The translations under genes were made by a program, and so were the position numbers. From Arachidicoccus ginsenosidivorans (GTDB taxonomy: Bacteria > Bacteroidota > Bacteroidia > Chitinophagales > Chitinophagaceae): DNA of 64,000 nt. Positions 28,988 through 37,652 of the stretch are shown here, piece after piece (position 1 is the stretch's first letter; the number at the start of each line of letters is the position of its first letter). The notes below the pieces were generated by a model. That model was not told where the DNA came from. It saw nothing but the letters and a program-made list of their open reading frames with translations, and made no database searches. The stretch spans positions 3,100,001 to 3,164,000 of the forward strand of contig NZ_CP042434.1 of assembly GCF_007971385.1 (NCBI RefSeq). The letters run 5' to 3'.

Positions 28988-29911
28988 ATGAAAGACGCTA
29001 AAGAAGAGGAACAAATTGCAGGGCAGGCACCTGTCCAACCACCCGCCATCAAACAAGAAGTCTTTGATTTGTATGATCAGTATGCGCATAACCGCATCAC
29101 CAGAAAAGACTTTGTTCAAAAATTATCGCTGTATGCAGTTGGAGGACTGACAGTCCCGGCATTAATGAGTTTTCTGATGCCGGATTATAAAAATTCAGTG
29201 GAAGTTGGCCCGGATGATCCTAGAATTATGTCAGAATATGTTTATTATGACTCCCCAAATGGGGGCGGCCGGATCAAAGCCCTGTTATGCCAACCCAAAA
29301 GTGCTAAAGGTAAATTAGGTGGAGTGGTTGTCGTTCATGAAAACAGAGGATTAAACCCATATATTGAGGAAGTAGCCAGAAAACTGGCGCTGGAAGGCTT
29401 TATCAGCCTTGCACCAGATGCACTGACACCACTGGGCGGCTATCCTGGCAATGATGATGAAGGCAGGAGCCTACAAACGCAGCGTACAACAGCGTCAATG
29501 CTGGAAGACTTTATTACTGCCTATTATTACCTGCGGGATCAAAAAAGCTGCAATGGCAAAGTAGGCGTTGTGGGCTTTTGTTTCGGTGGAGGCATTGCTA
29601 ATCTGATGGCCGTAAAAATCCCTACACTTGCTGCAGCTGTTCCATTTTATGGAGGACAACCGCCTGAGGATGAGGTTAAACAGATACAGGCACCGCTATT
29701 AATTCAATACGCAGGCCTCGACACAAGAGTCAATGCAGGTTGGCCTGCCTATGAGGCAGCACTCAAGGAAAATCACAAAAAATACCAGGTATATATCTAT
29801 CCGGATGTCAATCATGGGTTTCATAATAACACTACGCCCAGATTTAACCGTGCGGCAGCTGATTTAGCCTGGAAAAGAACCATAGATTTTCTAGGTTTAT
29901 ACACTAAATAG
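28988..29911 (+). CDS. dienelactone hydrolase-family protein
   Basis: 307 residues of the alpha/beta hydrolase fold, DLH family. The nucleophile is Cys198 in GFCFGGG, with Asp in YAGLDTRVN and His in NHGFHNN, the Cys-Asp-His triad typical of carboxymethylenebutenolidases. There is an N-terminal extension of ~70 residues containing a twin-arginine-free hydrophobic stretch (LSLYAVGGLTVPALMSFLM), which may anchor or export it. Natural substrate unknown; the family opens lactone or ester bonds. Monocistronic by spacing. Confidence 0.85.
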   Translation: MKDAKEEEQIAGQAPVQPPAIKQEVFDLYDQYAHNRITRKDFVQKLSLYAVGGLTVPALMSFLMPDYKNSVEVGPDDPRIMSEYVYYDSPNGGGRIKALLCQPKSAKGKLGGVVVVHENRGLNPYIEEVARKLALEGFISLAPDALTPLGGYPGNDDEGRSLQTQRTTASMLEDFITAYYYLRDQKSCNGKVGVVGFCFGGGIANLMAVKIPTLAAAVPFYGGQPPEDEVKQIQAPLLIQYAGLDTRVNAGWPAYEAALKENHKKYQVYIYPDVNHGFHNNTTPRFNRAAADLAWKRTIDFLGLYTK

Positions 29912-30030
29912 CCGCAATTTTCAACTTACGAACGTTATTTATGTTTTATTTTTTAATATTGTAATGTGCTGAAAATGAGTGTTATACTTATTTTCAGCCC
30001 CTAAGTAATCGACTAATTGTATATTTTTTT

Positions 30031-30060
30031 TTGCCCCTGTTTGTTTTATAACTATTTTTG
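30031..30060 (+). promoter_or_regulatory. promoter of the sulfate-reduction operon
   Basis: TTG (30031-30033), 19-base spacer, TATTTTTG (30053-30060) match the Bacteroidota consensus. The predicted start near 30064 gives a ~97-base leader before cysH. A small hairpin GGTG-N8-CACC lies in that leader near 30100-30116. I recognise no known riboswitch there. Confidence 0.5.
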
Positions 30061-30160
30061 TCCACAAATATGGTAGACTTTTGGCAATGTAAGCTACCCC
30101 GGTGCGTGGAATCACCAGATATTTTGAATATTTATTTAATTATTTAAGTGCAGTATTAAA

Positions 30161-30865
30161 ATGGCGAACAGTTGGGATGCATTAGCCTATAAAATTGGTG
30201 GACTAAGTGAGATAGAGGCACTGCGCTTATTGGCAGAGACCTACCCGGATGAGGTCGTGTTCTCCAGCAGCTTTAGTTTTGAGGATCAGGCCATCACACA
30301 TATGATCTTATCAGAAGGACTGGATATTGAAATCTTTACACTAGATACCGGCAGACTCTTCAAGGAGACTTATTCTGTATGGAGCAGTACCAATGAAAGA
30401 TATCATACACATATCAAACCCTATTATCCGGCTCACAGTGAACTAGAAGCCTTCGTTGAAAAAGAAGGCCCCAATGCATTTTATATATCTCCTGAACTGC
30501 GCAAACAGTGCTGCTATCTACGCAAAGTAGAACCCCTGGGCAGGGCACTAAAAGGCAAAAAGGTCTGGATCACCGGACTTAGAGCCGAACACTCTGCTTC
30601 CAGAAGGTCAATGGACCAACTCGAATGGGACGGCACCCATGAACTTTTAAAGTTTCATCCGATCCTTAACTGGAGTACAGAAAAGACCAGGGCCTACATT
30701 GAACAAAATAATATTCCCTACAACAGCCTGCATGACAAAGGCTTTGTCAGCATCGGCTGTCAGCCCTGTACCAGGGCCATCAGACCGGGAGAAGATTTCA
30801 GGGCCGGCCGCTGGTGGTGGGAAGACAACAGTAAAAAGGAATGCGGACTGCACGTCCATTCTTAA
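30161..30865 (+). CDS. cysH: assimilatory APS/PAPS reductase, Fe-S type
   Basis: 234 residues. The PP-loop relative VVFSSSFSFEDQ binds the nucleotide. Cys117-Cys118 (KQCCYLRKVEPL) and C200-x2-C203 (IGCQPCTRA) are the four ligands of the [4Fe-4S] cluster that marks reductases using APS. The C-terminal KECGLH supplies the catalytic cysteine. It reduces APS to sulfite with thioredoxin or glutaredoxin as donor. No cysC (APS kinase) is in the operon, which agrees with APS as substrate. First gene of the operon; cysD follows after 42 bases. Confidence 0.95.
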   Translation: MANSWDALAYKIGGLSEIEALRLLAETYPDEVVFSSSFSFEDQAITHMILSEGLDIEIFTLDTGRLFKETYSVWSSTNERYHTHIKPYYPAHSELEAFVEKEGPNAFYISPELRKQCCYLRKVEPLGRALKGKKVWITGLRAEHSASRRSMDQLEWDGTHELLKFHPILNWSTEKTRAYIEQNNIPYNSLHDKGFVSIGCQPCTRAIRPGEDFRAGRWWWEDNSKKECGLHVHS

Positions 30866-30907
30866 GTCAAGCAAACAACAATTCGACATTTATTTTTCAA
30901 GTATATT

Positions 30908-31816
30908 ATGAGTAACTATCAACTGGATTATTTGGATCAACTAGAGTCAGAGTCCATCCATATTTTTCGTGAAGTAGCGGGACAGTTCGAAAAACCTGCC
31001 TTATTATTTAGTGGCGGAAAGGATTCCATCACCCTGGTACATTTAGCCTTAAAAGCTTTCAGACCGGGTAAATTCCCTTTCCCATTAGTACATATCGATA
31101 CCGGACATAATTTTCCGGAAGCCCTGGCCTTCAGAGATCAGCTGGCAGAACAGATTGGCGAACAGTTAATCGTTCGCAAAGTAGAGGATACCATTAAGGC
31201 CAAGCATCTGACGGAACAAAAAGGCAAATTTGCCTCCAGAAATCAGCTGCAGACCTTCACCTTACTGGACAGCATTGAAGAATTTGGATTTGATGCCTGC
31301 ATCGGTGGTGCGCGCAGAGATGAAGAAAAGGCCCGGGCCAAAGAAAGAATATTTTCTGTCAGAGATGATTTTGGCCAGTGGAATCCAAAACTCCAACGCC
31401 CTGAACTATGGCATACTTATAATGGCAAGATCCATAAAGGAGAAAACGTAAGAGTATTCCCGATCAGCAACTGGACAGAACTGGATATCTGGAACTATAT
31501 CAAACGGGAAAATATTCAGTTACCCTCCGTATACTTCTCCCATGAAAGAGAGGTGCTGGAATACCAAAATGCACTGATCGCCGTATCTCCATTTATACAG
31601 ATTGACGAGAACGACAAGATCTCCACAAGAAGAGTGCGTTACCGCACCGTAGGGGATATGACCTGTACAGCCGCAGTCGCTTCTGAGGCCTATAGCATCG
31701 ATGATATCATCAGTGAAATCACTGCTACCAGGACCAGTGAAAGAGGAGAAACCAGAATCGATGACCGCTTCTCAGAAGCGGCCATGGAAGACCGTAAAAA
31801 GAACGGTTACTTCTAA
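30908..31816 (+). CDS. cysD: sulfate adenylyltransferase small subunit
   Basis: 302 residues, the normal length. It has the ATP pyrophosphatase PP-loop LLFSGGKDSITLVHLAL and the family blocks HIDTGHNFPEAL, GGARRDEEKARAKERIFS and RYRTVGDMTCT. Together with the CysN GTPase it forms ATP sulfurylase, making APS from ATP and sulfate. GTP hydrolysis by CysN drives the reaction. cysN starts 57 bases downstream. Confidence 0.97.
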   Translation: MSNYQLDYLDQLESESIHIFREVAGQFEKPALLFSGGKDSITLVHLALKAFRPGKFPFPLVHIDTGHNFPEALAFRDQLAEQIGEQLIVRKVEDTIKAKHLTEQKGKFASRNQLQTFTLLDSIEEFGFDACIGGARRDEEKARAKERIFSVRDDFGQWNPKLQRPELWHTYNGKIHKGENVRVFPISNWTELDIWNYIKRENIQLPSVYFSHEREVLEYQNALIAVSPFIQIDENDKISTRRVRYRTVGDMTCTAAVASEAYSIDDIISEITATRTSERGETRIDDRFSEAAMEDRKKNGYF

Positions 31817-31873
31817 ATCTGGACTGGAAACTAAAATGTGCAGCGCACGTAAAACTTACAAAAAAGCAACAAA

Positions 31874-33115
31874 ATGGATTTACTTAGATTTTTAACAGCA
31901 GGCAGTGTGGATGATGGTAAGAGTACCCTTATCGGACGCTTGTTATATGATAGCAAAAATATTCTGATCGATCAACTGGACGCCATTGAGCGCAGCAGCA
32001 AGAACCGTAAGGACGGCTCAGTTGACCTGGCCTTGTTAACGGATGGCCTGCGTGCAGAAAGAGAACAGGGCATCACCATTGATGTTGCCTATAAATACTT
32101 TTCCACGCCAAAAAGGAAGTTCATCATAGCAGATACACCGGGACATATCCAGTACACCAGAAACATGGTCACAGGTGCCTCCAATGCGGATCTGATTATT
32201 ATTCTGGTGGATGCCCGCAACGGCGTAGTAGAGCAAACAAGAAGACATTCCTTAATCGCTTCTTTACTCAATATTCCTCACGTAGTAGTAGCCATCAATA
32301 AAATGGATCTATTGAACTACGGTGAGAAAGCTTATAATGATATCGTAGCTGACTATCAAAAAGTCGCCGCTACTTTAAATTTAAGCAATGTGTCCTATGT
32401 GCCCATCAGTGCACTGGCAGGAGATAATATCGTGGATCCTTCCACCAAAATGGATTGGTACCAGGGACCGACCTTGCTAGATTATCTGGAAAATGTAGAA
32501 GTCAAAAGCTCAGTGAACCTGACCAATGCCCGTTTCCCAGTGCAGTACGTCATCCGCCCCCAGACAGATGATCTACATGATTACCGCGGTTATGCCGGTA
32601 AGATTGAGAGCGGTATCTACAAAAAGGGAGACCAGATCGTCGTATATCCTTCTGGCGTAGAAGCCACCATCGATAAAATTGAACTGGGTGGCAAAGAAGT
32701 CCCAGAAGCCTTCGCGCCACAAAGCGTTGTCCTACATCTGGATCAGGATATAGATATCAGTAGAGGTGACAGCATCGTTAAAAAAGACAGCAGCCTGAAA
32801 GTAGGCCAGGATATTGATGCCGTAGTTTGCTGGATGGATGAAAAACCGCTAAGTGTCGGGCAAAAATACTTCCTGCAACATGGCAGCAAAGTAGTTGCTG
32901 CGATGGTCAAAGAGATTAAATACAAACTGGACGTCAATGAACTGGAAAAAATCTATGATGTCAGCCAGGCAGATCTGAATGAAGTAGTGGAAGTGAAATT
33001 AAAAACCGCCTCCCCGCTGGCCTACGATGCTTATAATGACATCAGAGCTTCCGGTGGTGCGATCCTGGTAGACCAAACCAGTTTTGTCACAGTTGGCGCA
33101 GCTTTATTACAGTAA
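31874..33115 (+). CDS. cysN: sulfate adenylyltransferase large subunit (GTPase)
   Basis: 413 residues, EF-Tu-like. G1 is GSVDDGKSTL (from residue 10), G3 DTPGHIQYTRNM, G4 NKMD and switch I region AEREQGITIDVAY. Beta-barrel domains follow. It lacks a C-terminal APS kinase domain (no CysC fusion), consistent with an APS-reducing pathway. It activates CysD. About 100 bases separate it from the SUMT gene. Confidence 0.97.
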   Translation: MDLLRFLTAGSVDDGKSTLIGRLLYDSKNILIDQLDAIERSSKNRKDGSVDLALLTDGLRAEREQGITIDVAYKYFSTPKRKFIIADTPGHIQYTRNMVTGASNADLIIILVDARNGVVEQTRRHSLIASLLNIPHVVVAINKMDLLNYGEKAYNDIVADYQKVAATLNLSNVSYVPISALAGDNIVDPSTKMDWYQGPTLLDYLENVEVKSSVNLTNARFPVQYVIRPQTDDLHDYRGYAGKIESGIYKKGDQIVVYPSGVEATIDKIELGGKEVPEAFAPQSVVLHLDQDIDISRGDSIVKKDSSLKVGQDIDAVVCWMDEKPLSVGQKYFLQHGSKVVAAMVKEIKYKLDVNELEKIYDVSQADLNEVVEVKLKTASPLAYDAYNDIRASGGAILVDQTSFVTVGAALLQ

Positions 33116-33219
33116 ATCAAAAGATATAAGTATAAAGTGGTTCCAGTGTAAAGCCAGAGGGTAACAACAAAAAGGGTTCAAACGGCATTTCCAATTAATA
33201 AATAGCATACGATTCAAAC

Positions 33220-34098
33220 ATGAAATTTAGGGTTACAGGAGCAGCTACTGCAAAGTCGCAAGAACAAGAGATCCGGGTCAGCATCATTGGTGCAGGTCCG
33301 GGCGATCCTGAGCTCCTGACACTGAAAGCCGCCCGCCTGCTCAGCGAGGCAGACGTTGTATTGACAGACCGGTTGGTCAGCCAGGAGATTTTAGATACCC
33401 ATGTAAGAATAGGGGCTAAAATCGTCTTTGTAGGTAAGGAAGGCAGAACCCAGAGTGGTTCCGTTGCCCAAAATGAAATAGACAGGCTTATCGTCAAATA
33501 TGCTAAGCAGGGCAGAAAAGTTGTCCGACTCAAAGGGGGCGATGTCGCTATCTTTTCCAACGTACTGGATGAACTGGAAAGCTTAAAGCAGGCAGGTATT
33601 GCCTATCAGATCGTACCAGGCATCACGGCCGCCTCCGGCGCCTCCGCTTACGCAGGGATGCCGCTAACAGCCAGAGGCTACAGTAGAGGTGTACGGTTTC
33701 AGACATATTCGGAGCGTTATCCGGTGGCGCCAGATTACTGGCAGCAGCTAGCTAGTACGGACGATACCCTGGTTTTTTATATGACAGGCGAAAACTGGTT
33801 TGAGCTGGCAAGTCTACTCAAAACAAACGGCATCGATGGATCTAAATATATTTCTATTATTCAGCAGGCCACAACGCCTTATCAAAAGGTCAATACCTAC
33901 CAGTTTAAAGAGCTTATCTCCCCGCCGAAGGAGCAGCATTTTATCTCTCCTTCACTGTTAGTGATTGGCAGGGTGCCCGAGCTTCATCAAGCGTATTGTT
34001 GGCTGAGTCAGATACCGGATGAACAGATACAGCCCTATTTCAGATCCTCCACCAGCCGCGCAGTAGAGGTCATTAATCATAAAAAGCGTAGCGCCTAA
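33220..34098 (+). CDS. cobA: uroporphyrinogen-III C-methyltransferase (SUMT)
   Basis: 292 residues of the tetrapyrrole methylase family. The SAM-binding start is VSIIGAGPGDPELLTLKAAR. Further motifs are ADVVLTDRLVS, VVRLKGGDVAIFS (usually GGDPxIFGR, so somewhat diverged), VPGITAASGASAYAGMPLTA and DDTLVFYM. It methylates uroporphyrinogen III twice to precorrin-2, the siroheme precursor needed by CysI in this operon. The N-terminal ~22 residues are non-conserved. cysJ follows after 37 bases. Confidence 0.9.
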   Translation: MKFRVTGAATAKSQEQEIRVSIIGAGPGDPELLTLKAARLLSEADVVLTDRLVSQEILDTHVRIGAKIVFVGKEGRTQSGSVAQNEIDRLIVKYAKQGRKVVRLKGGDVAIFSNVLDELESLKQAGIAYQIVPGITAASGASAYAGMPLTARGYSRGVRFQTYSERYPVAPDYWQQLASTDDTLVFYMTGENWFELASLLKTNGIDGSKYISIIQQATTPYQKVNTYQFKELISPPKEQHFISPSLLVIGRVPELHQAYCWLSQIPDEQIQPYFRSSTSRAVEVINHKKRSA

Positions 34099-34135
34099 AT
34101 TTTAATTACCCTATATTATTTATAAAGTTTCAGTC

Positions 34136-35884
34136 ATGTTAGTAGAAGCCAAAAAAGATATTTTCAGTCAGCTTATTAAAGAAGCCACCCATGATGAACT
34201 CGTCTGGATGAACGGCTTTTTAGCCGGTCTTTTGGACCAGAGCACATTGCCCTCTGCCAGGGCAGGCGCATCGGGAGCTGGTGGAGCTGCCCCGGCGCAG
34301 ATAGCTGCATCCGTTCAGATCGATAAGCTTACCCTGCTTTACGCTTCAGAGACCGGTAATGCAAAATCCGTCGCCACAAAATTTGCTGCCGCTACCAAGA
34401 AAAAAGGCATCAAAACCAAGTTGGCTTCTGTTGAACAGTATAAACTGACCGATCTGGCGAAAGAAAAATACCTTTTACTGATTATCAGTACCCAGGGGGA
34501 TGGAGAACCGCCCATTACCGCCATTAAATTTTATAATGCCGTTCATGATGAAAACCTGAAACTGGATAAACTTCAGTTTGGTGTACTGGCACTCGGCGAT
34601 AGCTCTTATCCACTATTTTGCCAGGCAGGTGTGGATGTGGACAAACAACTTGAACTCAGAGGTGGTACACGTAAAGTGCCACTGCAAAAATGTGATACAG
34701 ACTATTCCAGCTATGCAGACAGCTGGTTGGAAACAGCCTTGAGCCTGCTCTCTGGCGGTCAGTCAGGTGACAGCGCAGCGGCTACTGCAAAAGCAACAGT
34801 CAAGGCGCCGGCTGCCGGCAGTCATAAAAAAATCTACGAAGGGACCGTGATCACTAACTTCAATTTAAATGACCGGGATTCTGCCAAAAGAACCCATCAT
34901 ATAGAAATTGAAGCAGAAGATCTGGTATATGCACCGGGAGATGCCCTGGGTATTGTACCACCCAATCCCACCCAAGTGGTTCAAGAGGTCTTGTCCCTTA
35001 CAGAGGTAGACCCACAGCAGACCATTGCCTGGAGGGATCAGACACATACAGTAGAAGAACTCCTCTCTATCAAGGCGCAATTATTATATCTGCCGGAAAG
35101 AGTGGTGCGTAAATATGCAGATATTGCCGGCCAGGAGATTCCTGATACCCGTATGAGTCTGGTGGACCTTTTAAAGATATACCCGCTCAAAAATAATCAG
35201 GAAGATTTTATCCAGGTATTGCAGATTCTGGAGCCTATAGCGCCTAGACTTTATAGCATTTCCTCTTCTCCAGAGGCCCACGGGGACGAAATTCATATTA
35301 CCGTAGCCAAAGATCAGTTCTATGTGGGTGATAAACAGGAAACCGGGCTCTGCTCCGGCTACCTGCTGGATGTTGCAGAAGAGACCAAATTGCAATTCTA
35401 CATTCACCCGAATAAAGGCTTTAAATTGCCTCCAGAAGACAAAGATGTCATTATGATCGGGCCAGGAACCGGGGTGGCTCCTTTCAGGTCTTTCTTATTT
35501 GAAAGGGACGCCGCTGGAGCAGAAGGAAGAAACTGGCTGTTTTTTGGCGACCAGCATATCGCCAGCGATTTTCTCTATCAAACTGAAATTCAATCATTTT
35601 TGGATACAGGCGTGTTAACGGAGTTCAATGGCGCCTTCTCCAGAGATCAGGAAAAGAAAGTCTATGTTCAGGATAAGATGCGCGAAAGAGGCGCAGAACT
35701 TTTTGAATGGCTGGAAAACGGTGCTTATATCTATATCTGCGGTGCAAAAGAACCCATGAGTTTTGATGTCGAAAGAGCACTGACAGAGATTATCGCTACA
35801 CAAAAAGAGCTTTCTTTTGTCGAAGCCAGTAAATACCTGGAGAACCTGAAAGAAGAAGGCCGGTTTTTAAAAGATGTCTATTAA
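34136..35884 (+). CDS. cysJ: sulfite reductase flavoprotein subunit (diflavin reductase)
   Basis: 582 residues. The flavodoxin domain (about 65-205) binds FMN: LTLLYASETGNAKSVA, ISTQGDGEPP, LGDSSYPLFCQAG. Then come FAD/NADP domains: RLYSISSSPEAHGDEIHITV (FAD), GLCSGYL, and MIGPGTGVAPFRSFLFER (NADPH). The typical C-terminus KYLENLKEEGRFLKDVY is complete. It passes electrons from NADPH to the CysI hemoprotein. The linker between FMN and FAD domains is rich in Ala/Gly/Lys. Confidence 0.95.
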   Translation: MLVEAKKDIFSQLIKEATHDELVWMNGFLAGLLDQSTLPSARAGASGAGGAAPAQIAASVQIDKLTLLYASETGNAKSVATKFAAATKKKGIKTKLASVEQYKLTDLAKEKYLLLIISTQGDGEPPITAIKFYNAVHDENLKLDKLQFGVLALGDSSYPLFCQAGVDVDKQLELRGGTRKVPLQKCDTDYSSYADSWLETALSLLSGGQSGDSAAATAKATVKAPAAGSHKKIYEGTVITNFNLNDRDSAKRTHHIEIEAEDLVYAPGDALGIVPPNPTQVVQEVLSLTEVDPQQTIAWRDQTHTVEELLSIKAQLLYLPERVVRKYADIAGQEIPDTRMSLVDLLKIYPLKNNQEDFIQVLQILEPIAPRLYSISSSPEAHGDEIHITVAKDQFYVGDKQETGLCSGYLLDVAEETKLQFYIHPNKGFKLPPEDKDVIMIGPGTGVAPFRSFLFERDAAGAEGRNWLFFGDQHIASDFLYQTEIQSFLDTGVLTEFNGAFSRDQEKKVYVQDKMRERGAELFEWLENGAYIYICGAKEPMSFDVERALTEIIATQKELSFVEASKYLENLKEEGRFLKDVY

Positions 35885-35981
35885 TTAAAAAGCACACACA
35901 GTAAGTAAAAGAAAACAATGGCATATCCAATAATAGGGGCGCCGGCGTTTTCTTTAACAAGCGCATATTAGAAATACTTCA

Positions 35982-37643
35982 ATGAGCAACAAAGAATCAC
36001 ACGTTGAGAAAATAAAAAAGGCCAGCCGGGGACTTAGAGGAACCTTACTGGAAAGCCTGGCCGATGAACATACACTGGCTATCAGAGAGGATGACAGAGC
36101 CCTGGTGAAATTTCATGGGATGTATCTGCAAGATGATAGAGACAGAAGAGAGGAGCGCGCCGCTAAAAGACTGGACCGTTTATGGGCTTTTATGGTAAGA
36201 CTCAGACTGCCAGGTGGTAAATTGACCGCTGAACAGTGGAAAGGTTTGCACCATGTAGCCGGCACCTATTCTACTGGCACCATTAAGATAACCACCCGTC
36301 AAACTGTACAGCTGCATGGTATCTTAAAACATCATGCCCGTCCCACCCATCAGCAGTTCAATAGGGTAGGCCTGGATTCTATCGCCGCCTGCGGCGATGT
36401 AAACCGTAATGTACTGGCCTCTGCTCATCCGGACGTATCACCCATCCATGAGGAAGTCTATCAGACAGCCGTGCATCTGAGTAATTTTATGAAGCCCAAG
36501 ACAAGGGCTTACTATGAAGTGTTTGTGGGTAGTGAAAAAGTGGCGGAGAAAGTAGAAGAAGATCCATTATATGAAGATCGTTATCTACCCCGTAAATTCA
36601 AAATCGCCATTGCCATCCCACCCGAAAACGATGTGGATGTCTTTGCCAATGACTGCGCCTTAATCGCTATAGTCGAAAATGGAGAATTAGTCGGCTACAA
36701 TGTAGGTGCCGGTGGCGGTATGGGTGCCACCCATGGAAATCCAGCCACCTATCCTAGAGTAGCTTCTCTGTTTGGCTACATCGACAAGAAAGACCTGGAT
36801 AAAGTGGTTTATGAGATCGCTACCGTACAAAGGGATTACGGCAATAGAGAAGACCGTAAACTGGCGCGGCTTAAATATACCATTGACCGCATGGGCGTTG
36901 ACGCCTATAAGGCCGAAGTGGAAAAAAGAAGCGGCGTTCAGTTCCAGCCGCTGAAACCTTATGTGTTTACCCAGCGTATCGACACCTATGGTTGGGCGAA
37001 GAACCACCATAATAAATGGTTCTATACTGCCTTTATAGAAAATGGCCGGATACTGGATGACACTGAAAATGGCAGACTCTATAAAACGGCCTTTTATGAG
37101 ATCGCAGAGACAGGAAAAGCCGATTTTCGTTTCACGTGTAACCAAAATATCGTTGTTAGCGATGTTGATCAGGCGGATAAAGCCGAGATCGAGGCGATTT
37201 TACAAAAATACGGGGTTACTCAGTTTACGGACAGCGCTTCGGTTATCCGAAAAAATGCCATTGCCTGTGTGGCGCTCAATACCTGTGCCCTGGCGCTCGC
37301 TGAATCACAAAGATATTTGCCCAGTCTGCTGGATAAGATAGAGCCTATACTGCAAAAGCACCATCTGGAAAACGAAGCGATCTCCATTAGGATGACCGGC
37401 TGCCCCAATGGTTGTGCCCGCCCTTATATTGCGGAAATTGCCTTTATCGGGACTTCTCTGGGACATTATAATATGCATATCGGCGCTGATGCTTTAGGTT
37501 TCCGTTGTAATAAACTCTATAAGGAAAGCCTGGATGAATCCCAGATACTGGCCACATTGGATGAACTGCTGGGACGGTTTGTAGCGGAAAGAGAAGAAAA
37601 AGAAAGTTTCGGGGATTTTGCATTCAGAAAAATATTAGCCTAA
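35982..37643 (+). CDS. cysI: sulfite reductase hemoprotein subunit
   Basis: 553 residues, two ferredoxin-like nitrite/sulfite reductase half domains. The siroheme-[4Fe-4S] cysteines are C-x5-C in ACVALNTCALALAES and C-x3-C in MTGCPNGCARPYIAEI. Earlier GTYSTGTIKITTRQTVQLHG contributes siroheme contacts. It carries out the six-electron reduction of sulfite to sulfide. It ends 10 bases before the next gene, indicating translational coupling. Confidence 0.95.
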   Translation: MSNKESHVEKIKKASRGLRGTLLESLADEHTLAIREDDRALVKFHGMYLQDDRDRREERAAKRLDRLWAFMVRLRLPGGKLTAEQWKGLHHVAGTYSTGTIKITTRQTVQLHGILKHHARPTHQQFNRVGLDSIAACGDVNRNVLASAHPDVSPIHEEVYQTAVHLSNFMKPKTRAYYEVFVGSEKVAEKVEEDPLYEDRYLPRKFKIAIAIPPENDVDVFANDCALIAIVENGELVGYNVGAGGGMGATHGNPATYPRVASLFGYIDKKDLDKVVYEIATVQRDYGNREDRKLARLKYTIDRMGVDAYKAEVEKRSGVQFQPLKPYVFTQRIDTYGWAKNHHNKWFYTAFIENGRILDDTENGRLYKTAFYEIAETGKADFRFTCNQNIVVSDVDQADKAEIEAILQKYGVTQFTDSASVIRKNAIACVALNTCALALAESQRYLPSLLDKIEPILQKHHLENEAISIRMTGCPNGCARPYIAEIAFIGTSLGHYNMHIGADALGFRCNKLYKESLDESQILATLDELLGRFVAEREEKESFGDFAFRKILA

Positions 37644-37652
37644 TTTAGCTAT

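Noticed and set aside
30090..30160. Possible SAM or cobalamin riboswitch before cysH
   Set aside because: The conserved core sequences of those riboswitches are not present; only a small hairpin is seen.
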